The notes beneath the pieces are model-generated. The model ran no database searches, was not told the DNA's origin, and saw nothing but the letters and a program-made list of their open reading frames with translations. The position numbers and the translations under genes were made by a program. From JAFARE01 sp963777285 (GTDB lineage: Bacteria; Chloroflexota; Dormibacteria; Aeolococcales; Aeolococcaceae), in NCBI GenBank assembly GCA_963777285.1, contig CAVZPR010000002.1:186001-250000 (forward strand): DNA of 64,000 nucleotides, written 5' to 3'. Below are positions 1 through 7,729 of the stretch, piece after piece. The first letter of the stretch is position 1. Every line of letters starts with the position of its first letter.

Positions 1-1100
1 GAGTTGTCGAGCACCTTCTGCATGGTGACCATGCCGTGTGAACGGCCGTCCCAGTCGTGCACCAGCACGCCGTCGACCCGCGTCTGCTTCTCGTCGATCA
101 CCGTGCCCGGCGTGATGGCGCCGTTCTGCAGCCCACCGGCGAACGTGACCACCTTCATCACGGACCCGGGTTCGAACGGCTGGCTGACCGCCAGGTCGCG
201 CAGGTCCGCGAGGCCTGCCGCACCATAGTCGTTGGCGTTGTACGCGGGGTACTGCGCCCAGGCGCGGATTGAACCTGTGTGCGTGTCCATGACCATCAGC
301 GTGCCCGACGCCGCAGCGTCGGTGTCGACCGCCTGCGCCAGCGCGACCTCGGCCCAGTACTGGATCTGCGAATCCAGCCCCAGCTCCAGGTTCATTCCAT
401 CGTGCGCGTCGACCTTCTGCTGGCCGCTGAGCACGATCGAGTTGCCTAGCAGGTCGGTCAGCGTGGACTCGTGCCCGGGAGCGCCGGACAGCACCGAGTT
501 GTAGTACTGCTCGACGCCGTACTGACCCTGGCCGTCGGGATTGACGAATCCCAGCAGCGTCGATGCGAAGGACAGCCCCGGCACGGGCGACGGCTCGTAC
601 ACGCGTTGCTGCGTGGGGATGGCGCCGATCCCGGGCAGGTCCAGTGCCTGCAACTGCGAGTCGACGTCCTGCGAGACGCCCTTGGCGAGGTAGTCGAACT
701 GGTTCGCCTGCTGCAGCGCATGCAACACCGTGGCTTCGCTCACCTGCAGTATCGGGGCCACCTGCGCGGCGACGGCGGCGCGCTGCGACGCGTCCACCAA
801 TGCGGGATCCGCGAAGACATCGAACACCGTCCGGTTGCTGGCCAGCACTCTGCCGTCGCGATCCAGGATGAGCCCGCGACTTCCGTGAAGGGACACCGAC
901 GCGGTGTGCTGAGCCGCAGCCTGAGCGGCGAGGGTCTTGCCCTGCAGCACCTGCACCTGGACCAGGCGCCCCGCGACGGCGATGGCCATCGCCGAGAAGG
1001 CGAGCACCAACCAGAACCCGCGGCGGCGGAAGTCGGGAGCCTCGCCGATGAACCAGGCGCGCGGCGCGCGACCTGCGGGCGGGCGGGGCTGCCGGCTCAA
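1..1100 (-). CDS. ftsI: FtsI/PBP2-type peptidoglycan transpeptidase (3' end off the window)
   Basis: Septal peptidoglycan transpeptidase of the division cluster. I translated the minus strand by hand: about 366 codons stay open to the window edge. After a basic N-terminus there is one membrane anchor at about residues 28-47, then the PBP dimerisation domain, then the transpeptidase active-site motif PGSVMK with serine near residue 313. The sequence ends near LDNS, where the S-x-N motif is expected. The TTG start overlaps the TGA stop of the preceding ftsL reading frame (bases 1097-1100), the usual mra-cluster coupling. A longer start is possible, but the overlap favours this one. Confidence 0.9.
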   Translation of the reverse strand, partial: MSRQPRPPAGRAPRAWFIGEAPDFRRRGFWLVLAFSAMAIAVAGRLVQVQVLQGKTLAAQAAAQHTASVSLHGSRGLILDRDGRVLASNRTVFDVFADPALVDASQRAAVAAQVAPILQVSEATVLHALQQANQFDYLAKGVSQDVDSQLQALDLPGIGAIPTQQRVYEPSPVPGLSFASTLLGFVNPDGQGQYGVEQYYNSVLSGAPGHESTLTDLLGNSIVLSGQQKVDAHDGMNLELGLDSQIQYWAEVALAQAVDTDAAASGTLMVMDTHTGSIRAWAQYPAYNANDYGAAGLADLRDLAVSQPFEPGSVMKVVTFAGGLQNGAITPGTVIDEKQTRVDGVLVHDWDGRSHGMVTMQKVLDN

Positions 1101-1551
1101 GGGGTCGTGCTGCCCGCCGGTCCGGCGTAGCCGCTCAACGCCGCGAGCAGTTGCTCCAGGGCGTCACCGCCGGTGCTGGTGAGCTGCGCGGCCGGACCGC
1201 TGGGGAGCACGTGAACCGGATGCGACGCCACGCTCGCCCACGTGCTGGCAGGGCGCATGCCCAGCTGCTGCGCCGCGGCGACGACGCGCTCCGACGACCT
1301 GCAGCCGCGCCAGCTCGTCGGCGAGCTGCTGGTCCTGCGTGCGCAGCTGCTGCTGCTGCGCGGCCAGCTTGGTGGCGCGGTACGTCGCTCTGCGTCGAGT
1401 GCGCGATCTGGCTCACATACGCGATGCCGACGCCCGCGCCGATCGCCATGAGCGGCAGCAGCGGCAAGGGCGTGCGCGGTCCACCGCGGCGAAGGCGCGT
1501 GCGCCGTGCGGCCGGTTCGACGGGGAGGGACGTGTGCTCTGGCTTGTGCAT
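1097..1551 (-). CDS. ftsL: FtsL-like division protein, reading frame broken twice
   Basis: Between rsmH and ftsI, where ftsL belongs. The first frame starts at 1551 and gives a basic N-terminus and a membrane segment (MAIGAGVGIAYVSQIA), then becomes nonsense. A second frame, entered near 1381-1389, gives the expected coiled coil (TYRATKLAAQQQQLRTQDQQ and on). A third frame, entered near 1297-1300, gives SSERVVAAAQQLGMRPAS and runs to a TGA at 1097 that overlaps the ftsI start. Both shifts equal one extra base. FtsL is normally essential and the joined protein looks intact, so assembly indels are the simplest reading; recoding or decay are the alternatives. Confidence 0.75.
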
Positions 1552-1572
1552 CGACGTTGCGGAGGTGCTTGC

Positions 1573-1601
1573 GGGAGGAGCCGGCGGGGCCGGCTCCTCC
1601 C
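1573..1601 (-). other. Perfect 13-bp hairpin between rsmH and ftsL
   Basis: The arms 1573-1585 and 1589-1601 are exact reverse complements around a GGG loop. It lies between the rsmH stop and the ftsL start. No T-tract follows on the minus strand, so it is not a classical intrinsic terminator; attenuation, RNA processing or mRNA stability are inferred possibilities. Confidence 0.7.
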
Positions 1602-1620
1602 TTGGAGAACGGGCGTCGCG

Positions 1621-2628
1621 TCAGGTGGCGGGGTCGAGCTTCTCGGCGATCCGCAGCCGCGCCGAGCGGGCGCGCGGGTTGGCCGCGAGCTCGGCGGCGT
1701 CGGGGCGGATCGCCTTGCGGCTCAGGAGATAGAGGGTGGCCCGGTGGGCGCAGGTGCAGTGGGGCTGTTGGGGTGGACAGACACAGTTCTGAGCTGAGAC
1801 GTGGAGTGTGTTCTTGACAAGGGTGTCCTCAAGGGAGTGGAAGGAGATGACCCCAAGACGCCCACCGGGCCGGAGGATGTCAATGGATGCCTGCAGTCCG
1901 CGTTCGAGGCTGTCGAGCTCTCGGTTCACGGCGATGCGCAACGCCTGGAACGTTCGGGTTGCCGGATGGATCCGCTTCGGCCAGAAGCGGCGCGGCACCG
2001 TCTGCTCGACGATGCTGCGCAGCTGCTCGGTGCGCTCGATCGGGGACCGTGCGCGTGCACGTCCGATGGCCGCGGCGATGAGCCGCGCCTGGCGCTCGTC
2101 GCCGAAGTCCCGGATCACGAGCTCCAGGTCCTCGAGCGGCCAGCCGTTGACGATGTCCGCCGCGGTGACCTCCTCGTCGCGATCCATGCGCATGTCGAGC
2201 GGCCCGTCGAGGCGAAAGCTGAAGCCGCGGCCGGCGTCATCGAGCTGATTCGACGATATGCCGAGATCGAGCACGACGATGTCGGCGGCCGGGATGCCCA
2301 GCTCCGCCATGATCGTGTCAAGGTTGGCGAAATCACCCTTGATGAGGGTGAGGGCGCCGGCCATGCCGGCGAACCGGCGGCGTGCCGCCTCCACGGCGGT
2401 CGCGTCACGATCGACCGCGATCACGCGGCCCCGCGGCTGCACGCGTTCGAGCAGCGCCGCGGTGACACCGCCGCCGCCCAGCGTGCCGTCGACCGCGGTC
2501 TGCCCGGGTCGGGGCTGCAGGCTCTCTATGAGTGGGTGTAGAAGGACCGGCCGGTGGCCCTGCGCTTCAGTCGCGGGGTCGCCGGGCGTGGCGCCGTCGG
2601 AAGTCCTCACGTCTGCCACGTACGACAT
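1621..2628 (-). CDS. rsmH: 16S rRNA (cytosine(1402)-N(4))-methyltransferase RsmH (MraW)
   Basis: Protein of 335 residues, family length about 310-330. It methylates N4 of C1402 in the 16S rRNA P site using AdoMet. Visible signatures are HRPVLLHPLIE at the N-terminus, the glycine-rich AdoMet loop GTLGGGGVT near residue 50, VLDLGISSNQLDD, PATRTFQALRIAVN and the C-terminal ISFHSLED. It lies 39 bases after mraZ and before ftsL in the standard mraZ-rsmH-ftsL-ftsI order, so it is presumably under the MraZ-controlled promoter upstream. Confidence 0.97.
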   Translation of the reverse strand: MSYVADVRTSDGATPGDPATEAQGHRPVLLHPLIESLQPRPGQTAVDGTLGGGGVTAALLERVQPRGRVIAVDRDATAVEAARRRFAGMAGALTLIKGDFANLDTIMAELGIPAADIVVLDLGISSNQLDDAGRGFSFRLDGPLDMRMDRDEEVTAADIVNGWPLEDLELVIRDFGDERQARLIAAAIGRARARSPIERTEQLRSIVEQTVPRRFWPKRIHPATRTFQALRIAVNRELDSLERGLQASIDILRPGGRLGVISFHSLEDTLVKNTLHVSAQNCVCPPQQPHCTCAHRATLYLLSRKAIRPDAAELAANPRARSARLRIAEKLDPAT

Positions 2629-2667
2629 GAGGGCCAGGGTGATTCACACGGGTGCGCCGCCGCCGTC

Positions 2668-3132
2668 TCATGGGCGCGCGGTGGGCGCGGCGCCGCCGCG
2701 CTGGCTGACCAGGTCGGCGAGGCGCTCGAACGCATCGCGATCCAGCGGCCCCTCCTGCTCGGTCCAGTTCTCCTCGCTGGCAACCTCGACGCCGTTGCCG
2801 ACGCCGACGAAGACCACGGTCTCGCCGATCTGCGCCCACTCGCGCTGCCAGGCGGAGAGGAGCAGCCGCCCCTGCACGTCGAGCTCGAACGGGTACGCGT
2901 TGCCGAAGAGGCGCCGGATGAAGCGTCGCTCTTGCGCCGGCGTCTCGGCGGTGCGCCGGAAGCGCTGCTCCTGCTCCTTCCACTCGTCGGGCGGCCAGAT
3001 CATGAGGCGGCGATCCAGCCCCGGGGCGACGACCGTGCCCTCGGGCAGGCAGCGGCGGAGGGTGGCCGGGACGGCGACACGACCCTTGGGGTCGATGCGG
3101 TGGTGGTACGTGCCGAGGAGGCCGGATGCCAT
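2668..3132 (-). CDS. mraZ: Transcriptional regulator MraZ
   Basis: MraZ is an AbrB-like DNA-binding protein that represses its own division/cell-wall cluster. From the ATG at 3132 the protein has 154 residues and starts with the family sequence MASGLLGTYHHRIDPKGRVA, followed by the second half-domain (FELDVQGRLLLSAW). An ATG 26 codons upstream is open, but the family N-terminus fits the internal ATG. It is the first gene of the division operon, and its likely operator is visible at 3187-3211. Confidence 0.95.
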   Translation of the reverse strand: MASGLLGTYHHRIDPKGRVAVPATLRRCLPEGTVVAPGLDRRLMIWPPDEWKEQEQRFRRTAETPAQERRFIRRLFGNAYPFELDVQGRLLLSAWQREWAQIGETVVFVGVGNGVEVASEENWTEQEGPLDRDAFERLADLVSQRGGAAPTARP

Positions 3133-3186
3133 GGTGCGGACGTCCTCACGCGGGCCCGCAACGGCACCGTAGCTCTGGCTTCTGCC

Positions 3187-3211
3187 CCACTTCTCACCAC
3201 TTTCATCCACT
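3187..3211 (-). promoter_or_regulatory. MraZ operator: three AGTGG repeats at exact 10-bp spacing
   Basis: On the minus strand AGTGG occurs three times (plus-strand CCACT at 3187-3191, 3197-3201 and 3207-3211). MraZ of other bacteria binds tandem TGG-containing pentamers spaced by five bases upstream of mraZ, and this matches. The repeats lie just downstream of the predicted transcription start, a position suited to repression. Confidence 0.85.
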
Positions 3212-3222
3212 CGCTCGCCGCA

Positions 3223-3251
3223 ACCCTAACAGCACGGCTTCTTCGCGTCAA
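3223..3251 (-). promoter_or_regulatory. Promoter of the mraZ-rsmH-ftsL-ftsI operon
   Basis: Minus-strand -35 TTGACG (plus 3246-3251), a 17-base spacer and -10 TAGGGT (plus 3223-3228). The start would fall near 3216, a few bases before the MraZ boxes. Spacing is ideal and both hexamers are near consensus. Confidence 0.75.
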
Positions 3252-3315
3252 CGCGAACAAATGTACGTATCGCGTCAGCGCTGCCGCATGCCGGCGCGCG
3301 GCGAGAGCCGGCGAG

Positions 3316-3570
3316 CTAGAAGGAGCCCGGCGGCGCCTCGTAAAGACTCGCGTCGAGGACCTTGTGCGAGATGAGGTCGAGCCCCCGCTCGCCGATCTTC
3401 ACCGGCAGCTCGACGCGCACCTCGCGCGTGTCCTCGTTGACGTCGACGGCGACGACGTCGTGCCATTGATTGGCGAAGTAGCCGCGGATCTTCACCGGTG
3501 GGTCCAGCGTGCGCCACTCGCTCTGTTTCGGCTGCGGGTGGTCGCGCGACATCTCATGGAAGTCACTCAT
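3316..3570 (-). CDS. Hypothetical protein, 84 residues
   Basis: I do not recognise a family. The charged 84-residue protein starts MSDFHEMSRDH and has a central stretch, KIRGYFANQWHDVVAVDVNE, that alternates like beta strands. The same frame stays open upstream to 3807, but that part is antisense to rnpB and unlikely to be coding. A TAGAGT hexamer at 3585-3590 (minus strand) would place a transcription start just before this ATG, which favours it over the ATG at 3621. Confidence 0.5.
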   Translation of the reverse strand: MSDFHEMSRDHPQPKQSEWRTLDPPVKIRGYFANQWHDVVAVDVNEDTREVRVELPVKIGERGLDLISHKVLDASLYEAPPGSF

Positions 3571-3584
3571 CTCGCGAATGCACG

Positions 3585-3590
3585 ACTCTA
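3585..3590 (-). promoter_or_regulatory. Candidate -10 (TAGAGT) of the small gene ending at 3316
   Basis: TAGAGT on the minus strand, 14 bases before the ATG at 3570. No clear -35. Confidence 0.3.
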
Positions 3591-3620
3591 GATCTCCCGG
3601 TGACGACGCGGATGGCCGCA

Positions 3621-3626
3621 TATACT
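3621..3626 (+). promoter_or_regulatory. -10 element (TATACT) of rnpB
   Basis: TATACT ends six bases before the first base of helix P1 of the RNase P RNA (3633). Only a weak -35-like GTGACG at 3600-3605 precedes it. Because the RNA 5' end is fixed by P1 pairing, this calibrates the -10 to start distance in this genome. Confidence 0.75.
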
Positions 3627-3632
3627 CGTGAG

Positions 3633-4037
3633 GCAAGCCGGCCAGACGGTCGCGGGCGGCGCGGACGTCGCTCGAGGAAAGTCCGGGCTCCGCAGAGCAG
3701 GGCGCTGGATAACGTCCAGTCGGGGTGACCCGAAGGAGAGTGCCACAGAAATGACACAGCCCCGGCGGGAGCCGGGGCAACGGTGAAATGGTGGGGTAAG
3801 AGCCCACCGGCGGCCGGGTGACCGGCCGGCCAGGTAAACCCCGCCCGGAGCAAGGTCGAACAGGGGCCGGACGCCGCGGCGTCCAGGAGCTGCTCGCTCC
3901 ACGTGCCCCGGGTCAGACCGCACGAGGCGCCGGGCAACCGGCGTCCCAGATGGATGACCGTCCTTCGTCACCCGGGAGCGCGGCGCGTGCGCCGTTCGCG
4001 GTGACGGAGACAGAACCCGGCTTACCGGCCGGCTTGC
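3633..4037 (+). ncRNA. rnpB: RNase P RNA, bacterial type A
   Basis: Catalytic RNA that trims the 5' leader of tRNA precursors. The 11-bp helix P1 pairs 3633-3643 with 4027-4037 exactly. Inside are the conserved blocks GAGGAAAGTCCGGGCTCC, GGTAAGAGCCCACC, GAGCAAGGTCGAACA, AGATGGATGACCG and ACAGAACCCGGCTTA, in canonical order. The length of about 405 nt is typical. Confidence 0.97.
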
Positions 4038-4078
4038 AGCTCCCGAACCGCGGTGGCGGTGCCGCAGACTGCGCCGCG

Positions 4079-4621
4079 ATGCAGGACGCGACACCGGTCA
4101 CGCTCCGTCCCGTCAGCGCTGCCGACGCGCAGGTGATGAGCGAGCTGTACTCGCGCAACTGGGACCACCTTCGGCCGTGGATGCCGCAGCGCGGCGATGC
4201 GAGGTTCGACGTCGACACCTGCCGCGCCGACCTGCAGCGCGAGGTCGCGGAGCACGCCTCCGGAACGGCGTACTACTTCATCACCGTGGCCGGCGGCGAG
4301 GCGGTGGGTCGCGTCACGCTCAGCAACATCGTGCGGCGCGCATGGCAGAACGCGAATCTCGGGTACTGGATCGCCGGCACGCACCAGAGACGCGGTCTCA
4401 CCTCGGCGGCCGTGCGCCTCTGTCTGGACTTCGCCTTCCGCCACGCAGGACTGCACCGCGTGCAGGCGGCCATCATTCCGCGCAACACCGCGTCGGTGCG
4501 CGTGGCCGAGAACGCCGGGATGCGTCGCGAGGGCGTCGCCCTGCGCTACCTCGAGATCAACGGCGCCTGGGAGGACCACCTCATCTACGCGATCACCCGG
4601 GAGGAGTGGGCGGTCCGCTGA
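4079..4621 (+). CDS. GNAT acetyltransferase, RimJ/RimL type
   Basis: A 180-residue N-acetyltransferase; this subgroup acetylates protein N-terminal amines (ribosomal-protein type) or small amines. It has the family pattern VTLRPVSAADAQVM, then a glycine-containing acetyl-CoA loop (GYWIAGTHQRRGLTSAAVRL) and the C-terminal IPRNTASVRVAENAGMRREG typical of RimJ/RimL. The frame is open further upstream, but the ATG 42 bases after rnpB removes the overlap and gives the normal N-terminus. The 3' end overlaps the convergent DUF1028 gene by 29 bases. The substrate cannot be told. Confidence 0.88.
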   Translation: MQDATPVTLRPVSAADAQVMSELYSRNWDHLRPWMPQRGDARFDVDTCRADLQREVAEHASGTAYYFITVAGGEAVGRVTLSNIVRRAWQNANLGYWIAGTHQRRGLTSAAVRLCLDFAFRHAGLHRVQAAIIPRNTASVRVAENAGMRREGVALRYLEINGAWEDHLIYAITREEWAVR

Positions 4622-5498
4622 TCTGGAGGGCCAGCGCTTCCCCGCCGCGGAGCAGCCCGGCGGCGGGCAGCCGCGTCAGCAGCTCCCGCCATCCCGGCTC
4701 GCGCTCCGCGATGTCCTCGATGATCGTGCGCGCCTCGTCGACCCGCCCCGCGTCGGCGAGGTGAACGGCCATCCAGAAGCCGGCCTCGTCGTTGCCCTGC
4801 AGCAGCGCGCGCGCGGCGTCCCACTCGCGCAGCGCCGCTTCGCCGGTGAGCTCCCCTTCCTCGGCGGCCTCCATGTGCCGGTACGCGCGGCGCACCTGCA
4901 GCAGGCGTCGCAGCTCGCCGAGCGGATCCGGATGGTCGTCGACGCGCAGGTCGACGACGCGATCCTGCCATGGCTGACCAGAACTCGAGGAGCGCACCAC
5001 CAGCATGGCCGCCGACTGACGTCCGCGCATGTCGCCGCCTGCAGCTTCCCCGGCGTCGAGCGCGGCCAGCAGGCGGTCGCAGAGCTCGCCAGCCGCACGC
5101 TGATACGCGTCGAGCATCGCCGGCCACACCGCGGCGCTGCGCATCATGTTCGCCTGCACGCTCACGCCCTCGCCGGTCGCGTGGCCTGCTGCGGCGATGC
5201 ATTCCGCGCCGGTGTGCACGGCGACGTCGCTCCGCGCGTCAACCACGGCCACCTGACGGCGCGATGCCCTGGCGTCCGCGCCGGCGAGCGCGCGCAGCGC
5301 GGCTCGCGCGTCCAGACCGGAGCGGAGCAGCGCCAGCGCCCGCGGGCCGTACGCCGGCTCGGCGAACGCCTGCGTGGCGACCGCACCCACGCCCGCCTCC
5401 GCCCAGGTGACCACCGTGCCCACCGAGAACCAGTGCGACTGCACGGCGACGCCCAGCTCACCGCTGCCCGGGTCGCGCGCGACGATGGAGTACGTCAC
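4593..5498 (-). CDS. DUF1028 family protein (Ntn-hydrolase-like)
   Basis: A 301-residue protein starting with GTG. The N-terminal MTYSIVARDPGSGELGVAVQ followed by VGTVVTWAEAGVGAVATQ is diagnostic of DUF1028, a family with an Ntn-hydrolase fold and no settled reaction. The C-terminal third is helical and resembles a TPR-like extension seen in some members. The GTG start overlaps the rnhA stop by four bases, so it is the last gene of a run trpD, zinc-ribbon gene, rnhA, DUF1028. Confidence 0.85.
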   Translation of the reverse strand: MTYSIVARDPGSGELGVAVQSHWFSVGTVVTWAEAGVGAVATQAFAEPAYGPRALALLRSGLDARAALRALAGADARASRRQVAVVDARSDVAVHTGAECIAAAGHATGEGVSVQANMMRSAAVWPAMLDAYQRAAGELCDRLLAALDAGEAAGGDMRGRQSAAMLVVRSSSSGQPWQDRVVDLRVDDHPDPLGELRRLLQVRRAYRHMEAAEEGELTGEAALREWDAARALLQGNDEAGFWMAVHLADAGRVDEARTIIEDIAEREPGWRELLTRLPAAGLLRGGEALALQISGPPTPPG

Positions 5499-5947
5499 CG
5501 GCTTGCGTCCAGCACGCCGCCGGCATCCTGGCCGAGCAGGCGCTGGGTCTCCTGCACCGCGAGCTTGTCGACGCGCTCGTTGCCCACGTCACCACTGTGC
5601 CCGCGCACGTGCTCGAAGCGCACGCGCGCGTCGACCAGCGCGTCGATCGCCGGGTAGAGGTCGAGGTTCTTCTTTCGTTTCCATGAGCCCTGCAGCCAGT
5701 TGATCACCCCCTGGCTGTCGGTGCGCACCACGATGCGCCACTCGCGGTCGTCTCCGGCGCGAGCGCGGAACGCCAGCAGCGCCTCGCGCACGGCCTTGAG
5801 CTCCTCACGGTTGTTCGTCGTCATGCGCTCGCCGCCCACCGCCTCCTCGACCGTGCCGTCGGGCCACTCCAGCCGGTACGCCCACGCCCCGGCGCCGGGG
5901 TTCCCGCTGCACGCGCCGTCGGTGTAGGCGACCACGGTCTTTGTCAT
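5495..5947 (-). CDS. rnhA: Ribonuclease HI
   Basis: Degrades the RNA strand of RNA-DNA hybrids. The 150-residue protein starts MTKTVVAYTDGACSGNPGAG, with the first catalytic Asp in YTDGAC; the Glu follows in NNREELKAV, the second Asp in VVRTDSQGVINW, and the last catalytic region is VRGHSGDVGNERVD. The open frame extends upstream, but the ATG at 5947 forms an ATGA overlap with the upstream zinc-ribbon gene stop and gives the canonical N-terminus. Confidence 0.96.
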   Translation of the reverse strand: MTKTVVAYTDGACSGNPGAGAWAYRLEWPDGTVEEAVGGERMTTNNREELKAVREALLAFRARAGDDREWRIVVRTDSQGVINWLQGSWKRKKNLDLYPAIDALVDARVRFEHVRGHSGDVGNERVDKLAVQETQRLLGQDAGGVLDASR

Positions 5948-6639
5948 GGCACGAGGATGCGGTCGCAGTTGGAACACTGCACGATCGCGCCGCCGGCGCG
6001 AACCAGGCGGCGCTCCTCGTTGGAGAGAGGGAGGTGGCAGCCGCCGCACGCATCGCCCTGCAGCCCGACGACGGCCGGCTGGTGACGGGCGGCGACGCGT
6101 TCGTACAGCGCGCGATCGCGTGCGCCGACGCCGGCGGCGATGGCCTCGCGATCCGCCACCGCGGTCTGCAGCGCCGCCTCGAGCGACGACACCTCTGCGC
6201 TCAGCGGTCCGATCTCCGCGGTCCGCCGGCGCTCCTGCTCCTGCACGGCCACCGAGGCGCTTCGCTCCTCCTGCGCCGCACGCTCAGCGTCGTCGAGCAG
6301 CTGAATCGCTCGCGCTTCGACACTTGTGAGACGGGCGCGCAGCGCCTCGAGGTCGTGCTGCATGTCGAGCAGCTCCTGTGGGTTGTGCACCGAGCCGCCG
6401 TAGAGGCGGCGGTCGAGCGCGCGCACGCGGTCTTCGAGATTCTTCAGCTCCGCCTCCGCGCCCGCCGCCGCTGCCTCGGCCGTGTTGCGCGCGTCGCCGG
6501 CGCTAAGGGCCGTCGCGCGGCGGCGCTCCAGCTCCGGATCCGCCTGCAGCCGGGCTTGCGTCTCGGCCAGCCGGCCGCGCAGCGACGCGATCGCCGAATC
6601 CGCCTGCTGCAAGCGATACAGGTCCGCGGCATCACTCAT
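5944..6639 (-). CDS. Coiled-coil protein with C-terminal zinc ribbon (DUF164/C4-type)
   Basis: A 231-residue protein with a long predicted coiled coil (about residues 5-165) and a C-terminal C4 zinc ribbon, CGGCHLPLS then CSNCDRILVP. This is the widespread DUF164/CdsZ-like architecture, often next to rnhA as here. The role is poorly defined; nucleic-acid or ribosome-associated functions have been proposed for relatives. The ATG at 6639 overlaps the trpD stop (ATGA) and its own stop overlaps the rnhA start, so all three are translationally coupled. Confidence 0.88.
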   Translation of the reverse strand: MSDAADLYRLQQADSAIASLRGRLAETQARLQADPELERRRATALSAGDARNTAEAAAAGAEAELKNLEDRVRALDRRLYGGSVHNPQELLDMQHDLEALRARLTSVEARAIQLLDDAERAAQEERSASVAVQEQERRRTAEIGPLSAEVSSLEAALQTAVADREAIAAGVGARDRALYERVAARHQPAVVGLQGDACGGCHLPLSNEERRLVRAGGAIVQCSNCDRILVP

Positions 6640-7666
6640 GACGCCACACGGTTCGACACCTCGACAAGAGCCGCCAGGCGCTGCTTCGCGGCGCCGGAGT
6701 TCGATCGAACTCGCGGGCGCGCTCCGCGCCCTCGTCGAGCGTGGCGGCGACACCTGCGGCGACCACCGCGGCGGCTGCGTTGAGCACCACCACATCGCGC
6801 GGCGGGCCTTCATCACCGTCGAGAACGCTGCGCAGCACCGACGCGTTGAACGCGGCATCGCCGCCGCGCAGCGCGGTCACCGGCGCCCGCGTGAAGCCGA
6901 GGTCGCGCGCGTCGATGGTTCGCCTCGCGATCACGCCATCCGAGACGTCGTGACATACCGTGACCCCGTCGAGCGTCAGCTCGTCGACGCCCTCCGCTCC
7001 GGTGAAGACCAGCGCGCGCGTGTGCCCGAGTCGCCGCAGCACCGCGGCCATCTTCGGCGCCGCCGCGGCATCGGCCACGCCCAGCGCCTGGCGCCGCACC
7101 CGCGCGGGGTTGGCCAGCGGACCGAGGATGTTGAACACGGTGCGTATGCCGAGCTCGCGTCGCACCGGTGCGGCATGCCGCATCGCCGGGTGAAAGGCGG
7201 GCGCGAAGAAGAAGCCGATGCCGGCATCTTCGACGCAGCGCGTCACGCCTTCCGGCGGCAGCACCACCGCGACACCGAGGGCCTCGAGCACGTCCGCGCT
7301 GCCGCAGCCCGAGGACGCGGCGCGATTGCCATGCTTGGCAACGCGACAGCCCGCACCTGCGGCGACGATGGCCGCGCCGGTGGAGATGTTGAACGTGCCC
7401 TTCCCGTCGCCACCGGTGCCGCAGGTGTCGACCGCGTCCGCCTCGAGCAGCACCGGGACCGCGTGGTCACGCATCGATTCGACCATGCCGGTCAGCTCGT
7501 CCACGGTCTCCCCTTTGGCGCGCAGCGCGGCGAGGAATGCACCGATCTGCGCTTGCGTCGCGCTGCCCTCCATGATCGAGTCCATCGCGGCGCGCGCTGC
7601 CGGCGCATCGAGGTCCTCGCCGCACACCAGACGCTCGATGGCCGCGCGGATGTCGCTCTCGGGCAT
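6636..7666 (-). CDS. trpD: Anthranilate phosphoribosyltransferase, frameshifted near the 3' end
   Basis: Second step of tryptophan synthesis: anthranilate plus PRPP gives phosphoribosyl-anthranilate. Signatures are the PRPP loop VDTCGTGGDGKGTFNIST, VAKHGNRAASSGCGSADVLE and FNILGPLANP. Near 6697-6712 the frame breaks. The listed frame would end in an arginine-rich tail, but the next frame gives SGAAKQRLAALVEVSNRVAS and a TGA at 6636-6638 that overlaps the next ATG, exactly as its neighbours do. One missing base (or two extra) at the palindrome restores a normal TrpD. ATG 7666 is preferred to the GTG at 7684. Confidence 0.9.
6697..6712. repeat. Perfect 16-bp palindrome at the trpD frame break
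   Basis: The sequence GAGTTCGATCGAACTC is its own reverse complement. It sits exactly where the trpD reading frame is lost, so it may be a mis-assembled or polymerase-slippage site, or a small insertion. Confidence 0.7.
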
Positions 7667-7674
7667 GGCGCTCG

Positions 7675-7680
7675 ACGGTA
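7675..7680 (-). promoter_or_regulatory. -10 (TACCGT) of trpD, leaderless spacing
   Basis: TACCGT on the minus strand, eight bases before the trpD ATG, with no Shine-Dalgarno. Confidence 0.45.
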
Positions 7681-7714
7681 GCACCGCGCCCTTCGCCGAT
7701 CACGGGACCGCCCA

Positions 7715-7720
7715 TATACT
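7715..7720 (+). promoter_or_regulatory. -10 (TATACT) of the hydrolase at 7730
   Basis: TATACT, nine bases before the ATG, identical to the rnpB -10. The predicted leader is only about three bases, so the mRNA is probably leaderless. Confidence 0.6.
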
Positions 7721-7729
7721 CGGGCGATC

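Noticed and set aside
3571..3807. Upstream extension of the small gene at 3316-3570
   Set aside because: It is antisense to rnpB, whose structure is certain.
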